Shown here one piece after another: positions 1-8,805 of a stretch of 22,224 nt of DNA. The DNA lies in assembly GCA_947630195.1 (NCBI GenBank), contig CANRGQ010000016.1, positions 1-22,224 on the forward strand. Direction: 5' to 3'. This DNA is from an uncultured Bacilli bacterium (GTDB lineage Bacteria; Bacillota_I; Bacilli_A; RF39; UBA660). The translations under genes were made by a program, and so were the position numbers. Below the pieces are notes generated by a model. The model was not told where the DNA came from, did no database searches, and saw only the letters and a list, made by a program, of their open reading frames with translations. Every line of letters starts with the position of its first letter. Position 1 is the stretch's first letter.

Positions 1-101
1 TTTTTTTGTAAATTAGGTTTTTGTTTCATTTTTGTAGCATTTAAAGCATGGCTTCTTAAATTACCTGTTAAAGGTTTTTTATTTGTTATTTTCTTAGCCA
101 T
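1..101 (-). CDS. rpmB: 50S ribosomal protein L28 (5' part, runs off the window)
   Basis: Reading the minus strand from the ATG at 101-99 gives a lysine-rich protein start, MAKKITNKK, followed by GNLRSHALNATK and then KPNLQK. These match the conserved N-terminal half of ribosomal protein L28, a small component of the 50S subunit. Only 33 codons are present; the gene continues past base 1. An AGGAGG ribosome binding site lies about 7 bases upstream of the start on the minus strand (near 108-113), which fixes the start. The gene is divergent from dnaE, with a 96-base intergenic region carrying promoters for both. Confidence 0.93.
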   Translation of the reverse strand, partial: MAKKITNKKPLTGNLRSHALNATKMKQKPNLQK

Positions 102-127
102 AAGAATGCCTCCTTTTTCCTTTAAAA

Positions 128-156
128 ACTTTATCATATATTAAAAGATATGTCAA
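128..156 (-). promoter_or_regulatory. Sigma-A type promoter for rpmB
   Basis: On the minus strand a perfect TTGACA (-35, plus coordinates 151-156) is followed after 17 bases by TAAAGT (-10, 128-133), upstream of the rpmB ribosome binding site. The -35 overlaps the -35 of the divergent dnaE promoter. Confidence 0.65.
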
Positions 157-179
157 ATGTTTTCAAGTAATGTTATAAT
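150..179 (+). promoter_or_regulatory. Extended -10 promoter for the dnaE operon
   Basis: A perfect TATAAT at 174-179 is preceded by TGT, forming an extended -10. A partial -35, ATGTCA (150-155), lies 18 bases upstream. The dnaE ribosome binding site AGAGGAG (186-192) follows, so the mRNA leader would be very short. The -35 shares bases with the TTGACA of the divergent rpmB promoter. Confidence 0.65.
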
Positions 180-197
180 ATATTTAGAGGAGTTTTT

Positions 198-3062
198 ATG
201 TATATACCACTTAAAGTTACAACTGATTATAGTTTACTTAAGAGTTTAATTAAAATTGAAGATTTAATTAAATTTTGTGTGCAAAAAAATATAACTTGTT
301 GTGGAATTTGTGATACTAATCTCTTTGGCTCGGTGGAATTTTATGATAAATGTAAAGAGAATCACATAAAACCCATAATTGGTTTAGAAGTAACTTTAAA
401 TGAACATAATTTGTATTTATACGCCAAAAATGAGAAGGGGTATAAAAACTTACTTAAAATAAATAGTATTATTACGGAAAGAAATGTAAGTATTTTGGAA
501 CTTCAAGAGTATTCTTCCGATATATTAGTAATTGTTCCTTATCAAAGTTTAGCCCTATATGATGATGTATCTTTTTATGAAGATAGATTTATTGGCTATA
601 AAGATGAGGTAGAACTTAAAAATGCTTTAATAAGAAATTCCAATGTTGTTTATGTAAATGATATTAAATGTTTTTTAAAAGAAGATTTAGAATACTTAAA
701 GTATTTAGATATTTTAAATGAAGAAAAACCTATAACATATTATGATAATTATTTCAATTTCAATATAAGTGAATTTGATCAAAAAACTACAGAAAAAGTA
801 AGTAGTATGTTAAATATTGAACTCACTAAAAATAAAAGTTATATTCCGAAATATAATAAAGATATTGATTCTTTAGAATTTTTAAAAAATTTGTGTTTAA
901 AAGGATTACAAAAAAGATTAAATGGCAAAGTGCCAAGTAATTATTTAGAAAGATTAAAATATGAATTAAGTGTTATTAACAAAATGGGGTTTGTTGATTA
1001 CTTTTTGATTGTTTATGATTATGTTTTATATGCCAAAAAACATGATATTTTAGTAGGCCCAGGAAGAGGTAGTGCGGCGGGATCTCTAGTTAGTTATGTG
1101 ATTGGAATTACCGATATTGATCCCATTAAATATAATTTGTTGTTTGAAAGATTTTTAAATCCGGAAAGAGTATCGATGCCCGATATCGACATTGATTTTG
1201 ATAATACGAAAAGGGATGAAGTAATTAATTATGTTAAAAGTAAATATGGGGAGGAGAATGTTTCCGGAGGTCTTACTTTTGCTACTTTAAAAACCAGATT
1301 AGTTTTAAGAGATGTGGCTAAGATTTTTAAAATTGAAGAAAGACTTTTAAATAAATTTTTAAAAGTTATTGAGGGTAACCTATCTTTGAAAGATAACTTA
1401 AAAATTAAAGAAGTTAATGATTATTTAAAAACTTATCCTGATTTAAAAAAAGTTTATAAAATAAGTTTAAAACTAGAAGGTTTAAAGAAAAATATTAGTA
1501 CCCATGCGGCCGGGATTGTTATTGCGAATAGACCTTTAGATGAAATTATTCCAATGTATAAAAATAAAGATATTTATTTAAGTGGTATTCCCATGAAAAG
1601 TTTAGAAAACTTAGGCCTTTTAAAAATGGACTTTTTAGCCTTAAGAAATTTAAGTACGATTAGCAATATTATTAAAAATATAGAAGGTTTTCGTTTAAAA
1701 GATATTCCTTTAGATGATAAAGAGGTTTATGATTTATTTAGCCGGGCCGATACTGATGGCATCTTTCAATTTGAAACTAAGGCTTTTAAAAATATGTTAA
1801 TTAAATATAAACCCCAAAACTTTAATGAATTGGTGGCTTCGATTGCTTTGGTTAGACCTGGCCCAAGTAGGGAATTAGAAACCTATATTAAAAGAAAAAT
1901 GAAACTCGAGAAAGTTACCTATTATCATGAGTCTTTAAAAGACATTTTAGAGGAAACTTATGGGGTAATTGTCTATCAAGAACAAGTAATGAGTATATTA
2001 GTTAGGATGGCCTCATTTACTTATGCGGAAGCGGATAATGTAAGAAAAGCCATGGCTGGCAAAAATAGGGAAAGTATTGCCAAAATAAAAGATAAATTTA
2101 TTAGGAAAAGCAAAGAAAATGGTTATGATGAAGCTCTTTCCCATCAAATATTCGAGGCTATCTCGGCCTTTGCTTCTTATGGCTTTAATAAAGCCCATAG
2201 TGTTTCTTATGCCTATGTTTCTTATGAAATGGCTTATTTAAAAGTTCATTATCGAGCCTTATTTACTTTTGAACTTTTAGAAAGTGTGGTAAGTCCTAAT
2301 AAAATAAAATTATATTTAAATGAACTTAAAAAATATAATTATGAAATTAAGCATGTAAATATTAATATATCGGATTCTAAATATGTTTTAAAAGAAAATA
2401 AGGTGTATTTGCCTTTTACGAGAATTAATAGTTTAAGAAAAGAAAGTATTAGTAGTATCCTAGAAGAAAGAAAGAATAATGGTCTTTATAAAGATGTCTT
2501 TGATTTTTTTGAAAGAACTTATAGTATCTTAAGTAAAAATGACTATAGTATTTTAATTAAAGCCAGAGCCTTAAATGATTTAGGATTTAATACGAAAACT
2601 TTAATGAATAATTTAGATGCTTTAATAAATTATGGCACTTTATCTAAAGATTTAGGAGAGTATGCTTTAGTTCCCGAAATTAAAGTTGAAGAAGAATACC
2701 CAGAAGAAGAATTAAGAAGTAATGAAATAAATGCTTATGATTTTTATATAAGTAATCATCCCGCCTCTAAATATAGTAAAGATGAAGTAATGAAATTAGA
2801 AGATATTAAAGAAAATGTTTTTAAAAATGTTGTGTGTTATGTCATGGTGGAAGATATTAGTTTTATTAAGACTAAAACAAAGGAAGATATGGGATTTATT
2901 AGTGGAAGTGATGAAACAAATTGTTGTGATTTTACCATTTTTCCAAATAAATTTTCCTATATGCAAAACTTAGAAAAAAATGATATGATAAAAATATGGG
3001 GAAAAGTCTCAAAAAGATATGATAAATATAGTATAATAGTAAATAGATTAGTTAAGGAGTAA
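198..3062 (+). CDS. dnaE: DNA polymerase III alpha subunit, DnaE type
   Basis: A 954-residue C-family replicative polymerase that extends primers with dNTPs. In Gram-positive bacteria with two alpha subunits, DnaE typically elongates RNA primers, mainly on the lagging strand, before handing over to PolC. Visible order: N-terminal PHP-like domain (about 1-210); palm with GPGRGSAAGS (about 287-296) and PDIDIDF, giving catalytic D329 and D331; third catalytic Asp D478 in KMDFLAL; fingers with the GFNKAHSVSYA stretch; C-terminal OB-like part. It is shorter than B. subtilis DnaE (about 1115 aa). The PHP domain has lost metal ligands: the usual HSGYS/HSDYS is TTDYS here, so it should not be catalytic, as in other DnaE proteins with degenerate PHP domains. 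The start is supported by AGAGGAG at 186-192. First gene of a tight operon, 5 bases before polC. Confidence 0.96.
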   Translation: MYIPLKVTTDYSLLKSLIKIEDLIKFCVQKNITCCGICDTNLFGSVEFYDKCKENHIKPIIGLEVTLNEHNLYLYAKNEKGYKNLLKINSIITERNVSILELQEYSSDILVIVPYQSLALYDDVSFYEDRFIGYKDEVELKNALIRNSNVVYVNDIKCFLKEDLEYLKYLDILNEEKPITYYDNYFNFNISEFDQKTTEKVSSMLNIELTKNKSYIPKYNKDIDSLEFLKNLCLKGLQKRLNGKVPSNYLERLKYELSVINKMGFVDYFLIVYDYVLYAKKHDILVGPGRGSAAGSLVSYVIGITDIDPIKYNLLFERFLNPERVSMPDIDIDFDNTKRDEVINYVKSKYGEENVSGGLTFATLKTRLVLRDVAKIFKIEERLLNKFLKVIEGNLSLKDNLKIKEVNDYLKTYPDLKKVYKISLKLEGLKKNISTHAAGIVIANRPLDEIIPMYKNKDIYLSGIPMKSLENLGLLKMDFLALRNLSTISNIIKNIEGFRLKDIPLDDKEVYDLFSRADTDGIFQFETKAFKNMLIKYKPQNFNELVASIALVRPGPSRELETYIKRKMKLEKVTYYHESLKDILEETYGVIVYQEQVMSILVRMASFTYAEADNVRKAMAGKNRESIAKIKDKFIRKSKENGYDEALSHQIFEAISAFASYGFNKAHSVSYAYVSYEMAYLKVHYRALFTFELLESVVSPNKIKLYLNELKKYNYEIKHVNINISDSKYVLKENKVYLPFTRINSLRKESISSILEERKNNGLYKDVFDFFERTYSILSKNDYSILIKARALNDLGFNTKTLMNNLDALINYGTLSKDLGEYALVPEIKVEEEYPEEELRSNEINAYDFYISNHPASKYSKDEVMKLEDIKENVFKNVVCYVMVEDISFIKTKTKEDMGFISGSDETNCCDFTIFPNKFSYMQNLEKNDMIKIWGKVSKRYDKYSIIVNRLVKE

Positions 3063-3067
3063 CAGCG

Positions 3068-6000
3068 ATGGAAGAATTAGTAAGATTTTTAAAAAGTATT
3101 AAGGTAGAATATAATGATGGTTATAAGGACGTCGTAATTAACAAAGTTGTTTATAATAGAGAAACTAAAGTATACACTGTTTATTTAGAAAGTCCTAAAG
3201 TATTAAGTTATGATTTAGTAACTAATCTTTTTAATGCCGCGAAAAAAGGCATAAATGGTACGGATAAATGTTATATTGAACTTCTTTATAATAGTGTTTT
3301 AGATGAAGATATAAAAAATTATACGGATATTTTATTAGAAAATATTATCTTTGAGCATCCTTCCATTTCGGGTATCATTAAAGGCTTTAAAGAAGTTAAA
3401 GATAAAGTAATTTATTTAGAAGTGATGAGTGAAGTAACTTATCAAGATGAATTATTTAATAAATTAATTACCAATTTAAAAAATTATGGTTTAGGAGAGT
3501 ATTCTCTTGAATTTGTCCTAAATAAAGAAGAAAAAGAAGAAATTAAAAAAGAAATTGAAGAAAGTATGGAAGTAGTTATTCCTAAAAAGGAAGATAATCC
3601 GGTTTTATTTGGTTTTCATAAAGATGGCGAAGTAACGGCCTTAAAAAATATTGTTGGAGAACAAAAAAATGTTATTGTTGAGGGATTCATTTTTGGAATT
3701 GATGCGAGTGAAAGAAAAGGCCAAAAAGGGACAGCCTATATTATCAATTTAAAAGTAAGTGATAAAACGGATAGTTTTTTAGTTAAATTTGTTAGATTTA
3801 AAAGCGAAGAATACAATCAAATTAAAAAAGGTTTAAAAGTTGGTAATTGGTATCGGATTTATGGTAATGTCGAAATGGATAATTATTTAAGACAAATGAT
3901 TTTAAATGGTAAAGCGATTGAAAAGATTAAAAGTAAAGATGAACTTATTGCGGATACCGCCGAAGAAAAAAGAATTGAACTTCATGCGCACACCAAAATG
4001 AGTGCCATGGATGGCGTAATTGAAGCTAAAGACTTAGTAAAATTTGCCCATAAATTAGGTCATAAAGCGGTCGCCGTAACTGACCATGATTGTCTGCAAT
4101 CCTATCCTGATTTATATCATGCGGTTTGTGATATTAATAAAGGAGTAGAAAAAGAAGAAGATAAATTTAAAGTTATTTACGGAGCTGAAATGAGTATCGT
4201 CAATAACGAAAATGATTTAATATTTAATTTAAGAGATTATGATTTATTAGAAACGGAGTTTGTCGTATTCGATACGGAAACCACTGGATTTACCCCATTT
4301 GTAGACCAAATGATTGAAATTGGGGCCGTTAAAATTAAAAATGGGGAAGTAACGGAACATTTTGATGAACTTATTAATCCGGGAAGATTACTTCCTAATA
4401 AAATTGTGGAACTTACAAACATTACCGATGAAATGTTAAAAGATAAAGATACGGAAGAAAATGTTACTAAAAGATTCTTAGAGTTTGTTGGAGATAGTCC
4501 CTTAGTTGCGCACAATGCTAAATTTGATATTGGTTTTATAAGTGCCGCGATGAGTAAATATAACTTAGGAGAATTTAAAAGTACGGTTATTGATACCATG
4601 GGTATGGCGAGAATGTTATATCCCGAATGGAAAAATCATAAACTATCGACTTTAGTGAAAAATTTAGATGTTCCTTGGGATGAAGAATCGCATCACAGAG
4701 GAGATTACGATAGTGAAGGAACTGCCATTGCTTTTTATAAAATGAGTAAAGTTTTAAGTAATCGTAATATTGAAACAACGCAAAAATTATATGACTCTGT
4801 TGACCAAGATGCTTTAATGAAATTTTCAAGACCATTTCATATGTGTGTTTTAGTTAAAAATAAAGTTGGTTTAAAAAATTTATTTAAAATAATTAGTTAT
4901 GCTAATACTAAGTATTTATTTAAAGGTGATCAAACTAAACTACCAAGAGAAGAATTAAATGCGCATAGAGAAGGACTCCTTTTTGGTAGTGGTTGTGTTA
5001 ATGGAGAAATCTTTGAAGCGGCCTTTAATAAAGAAGATGAAGAACTTGCCAAAATGATGCAATATTATGATTATATTGAGGTTCAACCGCCAGAGGTTTA
5101 TTCCCATTTAACTCAAATGGATTCTAGTTTAATTAAAAGTATTTCCGATATTTATACCCAAATTAAAAAGATAGTAAGAGTAGCCGAAGAAGCTGGGGTA
5201 ATGGTTTGTGCCACTAGTGATGCGCATCATTTAACAAGAGAAGATAAAATATATAGAGATATTATCATTGCTCAAAGATTCAATGGTAAACTTCATCCTT
5301 TAAATAAAAGAGGGATAACGGTACCAGATATGCATTTTTATACAACTGATGAAATGCTTGAAGCGTTCTCCTTCTTAGGAAGTGAAAAGGCTAAAGAAAT
5401 CGTGGTAACTAATCCAAATAAGATTGCTGAAAAGTGCGAAATAGTCGAAGTTATTATTGAAACTGGAGGCGTTCCTTTCTCTCCTAAAATTGAAAATTCC
5501 AAAGAAATAGTGGAAGATATGGTATATACTAAAGCCAAAGAATGGTATGGAGATCCTATCCCTGATAATATTAAAGACCGGATTGAACAAGAACTAAAAG
5601 GTATCATCGGCGGTGGTTTTGATGTTATTTATTTAATTGCCCAAAAGTTAGTTAAGAAAAGTAATGATGATGGCTTTTTAGTAGGTTCAAGAGGTTCGGT
5701 TGGTTCTTCTTTTGTGGCGACGATGATGGGCATAACCGAAGTTAATCCTTTACCTAGTCATTATCGTTGTCCAAAGTGTAAACATTCTATTTTTAAAGAT
5801 GATGAGGGTAATGATTTGGCCATTACTTATAGTATAGGTTTTGACCTTCCTGATAAAGATTGTCCAAAATGTGGCACTAAAATGATTAAAGATGGAGAAG
5901 ATATGCCATTTGCCACTTTCCTTGGCTTTAATGCCGATAAAGTACCAGATATCGATTTAAACTTCTCCGATTTAAACCAAGCTGCTGCCCATGAATATAC

Positions 6001-7387
6001 TAAAGTATTATTCGGGGAAGATAATGTTTATAGAGCTGGAACAATTGGAACAGTAGCTGATAAAACCGCTTATGGTTTTGTTAAAGGTTATTGTGAAGAT
6101 AAAAATATTGTTATGCGAAGTATTGAGGTAGAAAGACTTGCCCAAGGTTGTGTCGGTGTAAAAAGAACTACGGGCCAACACCCAGGAGGAATTGTTGTTA
6201 TTCCTGGTTATATGGATGTCTTTGATTTTACCCCTTATCAATACCCAGCGGAAGATGTTGATGCTGCTTGGCGAACAACCCATTTTGATTACCATGCCAT
6301 TGACCAAGACGTTTTAAAACTAGATATCTTAGGTCATACTGACCCAACTCAATTAAGAATGTTACAAGATTTAACCGGTATTGATGTAAGAACAGTGCCT
6401 TTTGATGATAAAGAGACTATGAGTTTGTTCTTATCTCCTGATGTTTTGGGAGTTACCAAAGAACAAATTATGAATGATACCGGTACCCTAGGAGTTCCTG
6501 AATTTGGAACGAACTTTACAATTGGGATGCTTAAAGATACTAAACCAACAACATTTGCCGAACTTATTAAACTATCTGGACTTTCTCATGGTACTGACGT
6601 TTGGCTTGGCAATGCCCAAGAATTAATTAGAAAAAATGTTGTTCCTTTTAAAGAAGTTATTGGTTGTCGGGATGACATTATGGTTTATTTAATTCAAAAT
6701 GGGATGGACCCTTTAAAAGCCTTCAAAATTATGGAATTTGTCAGAAAAGGTAAGGCATCGAAAGATCCCGAAGGATGGGCTAAACATAAAGAAACTATGA
6801 AAGAGGCGGGCATTCCAGATTGGTACATTGAGTCTTGTGGAAAAATTAAGTACATGTTCCCAAAGGCCCATGCCGCTGCTTATGTTATGAGTGCCTTTCG
6901 GATTGCTTATTTTAAAGTGCATTATCCAGCGGAGTATTATGCTTCTTATTTCTCAACGCGTTTTGATGATTTCGAAATTGAAACAATGATTAAAGGCTAT
7001 GATGCGATAAGAGCAAGAATTAATGAAATAATTGGTAAAGGTTATGAAGCAACTTCTAAAGAAGTGTCTTTACTCGAAACTTTAAAACTGGCATTGGAGG
7101 CAACCGCCAGAGGTTTCAAATTTGGCAACATTGATATCAAAAGAAGTGAAGCCAAAAATTATATAATTGATGATGACCATAAAACTTTAATTTCGCCATT
7201 TAGAACGATTGATGGTCTAGGAGATGCGGTGGCGAGTCAAATAATCGAAGAAAGAAATAAAAAAGAATTCTTCTGTGTCGAAGACTTTCAAAACCGAGGC
7301 AAAGTAAATGTTTCCACCATGGAAAAATTAAGAAGTTTAAATGTTTTTGAAGGTATGCCTGAATCAGCCCAACTTAGTTTATTTTAA
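3068..7387 (+). CDS. polC: DNA polymerase III PolC (Gram-positive type, with proofreading exonuclease)
   Basis: A 1439-residue replicative polymerase, nearly the length of B. subtilis PolC (1437). Order seen: N-terminal domain; OB fold (about 195-290); PHP domain starting at about 303 with HAHTKMSAMDG and TDHD; an inserted DEDDh 3'-5' exonuclease with D402 and E404 (FDTETTG), HNAKFD and HHRGDYD; the second PHP half ending in TSDAHH; a zinc-binding pair of CPKC motifs around residues 900-935; palm with GSRGSVGSS and PDIDLNF (D961, D963); fingers with GQHPGG; and a C-terminal QLSLF, the classic beta-clamp binding peptide. Its PHP metal ligands look intact, unlike those of DnaE. The ribosome binding site AAGGAG is inside the last dnaE codons (3054-3059), so translation of the two polymerases is probably coupled. 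In many Bacilli polC follows proS/rseP instead. Confidence 0.98.
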   Translation: MEELVRFLKSIKVEYNDGYKDVVINKVVYNRETKVYTVYLESPKVLSYDLVTNLFNAAKKGINGTDKCYIELLYNSVLDEDIKNYTDILLENIIFEHPSISGIIKGFKEVKDKVIYLEVMSEVTYQDELFNKLITNLKNYGLGEYSLEFVLNKEEKEEIKKEIEESMEVVIPKKEDNPVLFGFHKDGEVTALKNIVGEQKNVIVEGFIFGIDASERKGQKGTAYIINLKVSDKTDSFLVKFVRFKSEEYNQIKKGLKVGNWYRIYGNVEMDNYLRQMILNGKAIEKIKSKDELIADTAEEKRIELHAHTKMSAMDGVIEAKDLVKFAHKLGHKAVAVTDHDCLQSYPDLYHAVCDINKGVEKEEDKFKVIYGAEMSIVNNENDLIFNLRDYDLLETEFVVFDTETTGFTPFVDQMIEIGAVKIKNGEVTEHFDELINPGRLLPNKIVELTNITDEMLKDKDTEENVTKRFLEFVGDSPLVAHNAKFDIGFISAAMSKYNLGEFKSTVIDTMGMARMLYPEWKNHKLSTLVKNLDVPWDEESHHRGDYDSEGTAIAFYKMSKVLSNRNIETTQKLYDSVDQDALMKFSRPFHMCVLVKNKVGLKNLFKIISYANTKYLFKGDQTKLPREELNAHREGLLFGSGCVNGEIFEAAFNKEDEELAKMMQYYDYIEVQPPEVYSHLTQMDSSLIKSISDIYTQIKKIVRVAEEAGVMVCATSDAHHLTREDKIYRDIIIAQRFNGKLHPLNKRGITVPDMHFYTTDEMLEAFSFLGSEKAKEIVVTNPNKIAEKCEIVEVIIETGGVPFSPKIENSKEIVEDMVYTKAKEWYGDPIPDNIKDRIEQELKGIIGGGFDVIYLIAQKLVKKSNDDGFLVGSRGSVGSSFVATMMGITEVNPLPSHYRCPKCKHSIFKDDEGNDLAITYSIGFDLPDKDCPKCGTKMIKDGEDMPFATFLGFNADKVPDIDLNFSDLNQAAAHEYTKVLFGEDNVYRAGTIGTVADKTAYGFVKGYCEDKNIVMRSIEVERLAQGCVGVKRTTGQHPGGIVVIPGYMDVFDFTPYQYPAEDVDAAWRTTHFDYHAIDQDVLKLDILGHTDPTQLRMLQDLTGIDVRTVPFDDKETMSLFLSPDVLGVTKEQIMNDTGTLGVPEFGTNFTIGMLKDTKPTTFAELIKLSGLSHGTDVWLGNAQELIRKNVVPFKEVIGCRDDIMVYLIQNGMDPLKAFKIMEFVRKGKASKDPEGWAKHKETMKEAGIPDWYIESCGKIKYMFPKAHAAAYVMSAFRIAYFKVHYPAEYYASYFSTRFDDFEIETMIKGYDAIRARINEIIGKGYEATSKEVSLLETLKLALEATARGFKFGNIDIKRSEAKNYIIDDDHKTLISPFRTIDGLGDAVASQIIEERNKKEFFCVEDFQNRGKVNVSTMEKLRSLNVFEGMPESAQLSLF

Positions 7388-7406
7388 ATAAAAAGGAGGA
7401 TAAAAT

Positions 7407-7925
7407 ATGGATGGATTTGTTCCCGATATGTATAATCAAAGTATTTATACAATTAATTATCAAAAACTTAAAAAAAGAGGAATTAAATGTTTATTATTTG
7501 ATTTAAATAATACGTTAGTTAGTTATACTACCAACTTTCCTGATACATCTTTAGAAGAATTAGTTTTTGAATTATCAAAAGACTTTAAAATAATTATTGT
7601 TTCAAATAGTAATAAAAATAGAATTAGACCTTTTAAAGAAAAATTAAATTTAGATTCTTCTTTTAAGTCCCATAAACCTCTTACAACTAAGTTAAAAAAG
7701 ATTATGAAACTTTATAATTATAAAGATACCGAAATAGCCATGATTGGCGATAATCTCATTACCGATATTTGGAGTGGTAATAAAATGAATTTTACGACTA
7801 TCTTAGTTAATAGTATTAGTGAAGATGAACCATTTATGATGGGTATTTTAAGAAAATTAGAAAGAAGAATAATCAAAAAATTAAATAAAAAAGGTATTCT
7901 TTATAAAGGAAAATATTATGAGTAA
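7407..7925 (+). CDS. yqeG: YqeG-family HAD-IIIA phosphatase-like protein
   Basis: A 172-residue HAD-superfamily protein. The opening (KLKKRGIKCLLFDLNNTLV) matches YqeG-family proteins, which lie beside yqeH in B. subtilis. HAD motif I is D32-L-N34: the nucleophile Asp is kept, but the second Asp of DxD, normally the general acid/base, is Asn. Motif II is the Ser in IIVSNSN; a motif III/IV-like region is IGDNLITDIWSG (D115, D120). Phosphatase activity is therefore uncertain. An AAGGAGG ribosome binding site precedes the start, 19 bases after polC. Its last 8 bases overlap the next gene. The substrate is unknown; conserved linkage to yqeH suggests a ribosome-related or housekeeping role. Confidence 0.85.
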   Translation: MDGFVPDMYNQSIYTINYQKLKKRGIKCLLFDLNNTLVSYTTNFPDTSLEELVFELSKDFKIIIVSNSNKNRIRPFKEKLNLDSSFKSHKPLTTKLKKIMKLYNYKDTEIAMIGDNLITDIWSGNKMNFTTILVNSISEDEPFMMGILRKLERRIIKKLNKKGILYKGKYYE

Positions 7926-8796
7926 GTGTAAGGGATGTGGGATAACTTTACAGAGTATTGATAAAACTAAATTAGGTTATACCCCAAAAATAGAAAATAT
8001 ATACTGTGAAAGATGTTTTAAAACTATTAATTATAATAAAGAAGTTAAGATAGATGATTTAGATAATGCAAAAATTATTAATAAAATTAATAAGTATGCT
8101 GCCTATGTCTTCTTTATTACCGATTTATTTAGTCTTAATGAAAAAGTAATCGAGGCTTTTAAACAAATAAAAAGCAAAAAAATATTAGTTATTAATAAGA
8201 TGGATTTAATTCCCAATAACTTAAAACTAGAGCATTTAAAAGAAAATATCCAAAGAGTTTATGAGATAGATGCAGATATCTATTTTATCAGTGTTAAAAG
8301 AAGAATTAATTTAAGTCTAATTCATAATCTTATCTTAGAAAATAAAACTATTTTACTAGCTGGCGAAACTTCCTCCGGGAAATCTAGTTTAATAAATGAA
8401 ATACTAGGTATTAATTTAACTACCAGTAAATATAGTAATACGACTTTAGATTTTATTAAGTTAAATTATATGGAGACTACCATTTATGATAGTCCAGGTT
8501 TATCTTTAAATAAAGAGAAAAAGAATATTGATAATATTAATGTTGTAGTCAAAAATTTAAATAAAGATTTTGTTTATACCATTAATGATTTAAAAATAAA
8601 AGGGGAAGGTAGTCTTACAATGTATCTACCTAATAAAGAAACTGTTCTAAGTAAAAAAGAAGATACTCCTTTAGATAAAGAATATGTTTTAGATAAAAAT
8701 GATTTAATTTTACTTGAAGGGGGCTTTATTTACATAAGTAAAGCCAATATAAAATGTAATAAAGATTTAGAAATAAGAAATTCAATAATTAAATAA
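7918..8796 (+). CDS. yqeH: YqeH-like circularly permuted GTPase (ribosome biogenesis)
   Basis: A 292-residue protein with an N-terminal zinc finger (C4, C7, C30, C33) and a circularly permuted GTPase domain. The G motifs appear in the order G4 (NKMD, 93-96), G1 (GETSSGKSS, 149-157), G3 (DSPG, 191-194), which is diagnostic of the YqeH/RbgA/YjeQ group; the zinc finger points to YqeH, which acts in 30S subunit assembly. B. subtilis YqeH is about 366 aa, so the C-terminal domain is shortened here; only about 100 residues follow G3. The ATG lies inside the end of yqeG, implying coupled translation. Next gene: mutL, 9 bases on. Confidence 0.9.
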   Translation: MSKCKGCGITLQSIDKTKLGYTPKIENIYCERCFKTINYNKEVKIDDLDNAKIINKINKYAAYVFFITDLFSLNEKVIEAFKQIKSKKILVINKMDLIPNNLKLEHLKENIQRVYEIDADIYFISVKRRINLSLIHNLILENKTILLAGETSSGKSSLINEILGINLTTSKYSNTTLDFIKLNYMETTIYDSPGLSLNKEKKNIDNINVVVKNLNKDFVYTINDLKIKGEGSLTMYLPNKETVLSKKEDTPLDKEYVLDKNDLILLEGGFIYISKANIKCNKDLEIRNSIIK

Positions 8797-8805
8797 GAGG
8801 TATTT

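Noticed and set aside
198..3062. Mycoplasma code (TGA as Trp)
   Set aside because: All Trp codons seen are TGG and no gene needs TGA read-through.
4237..4599. Minus-strand open frames inside polC, such as this 120-codon one
   Set aside because: They mirror the coding frame of a clearly real gene on the other strand and have no start signals or recognisable protein sequence. The same holds for the other antisense frames in dnaE, polC, mutL, mscL and serS.
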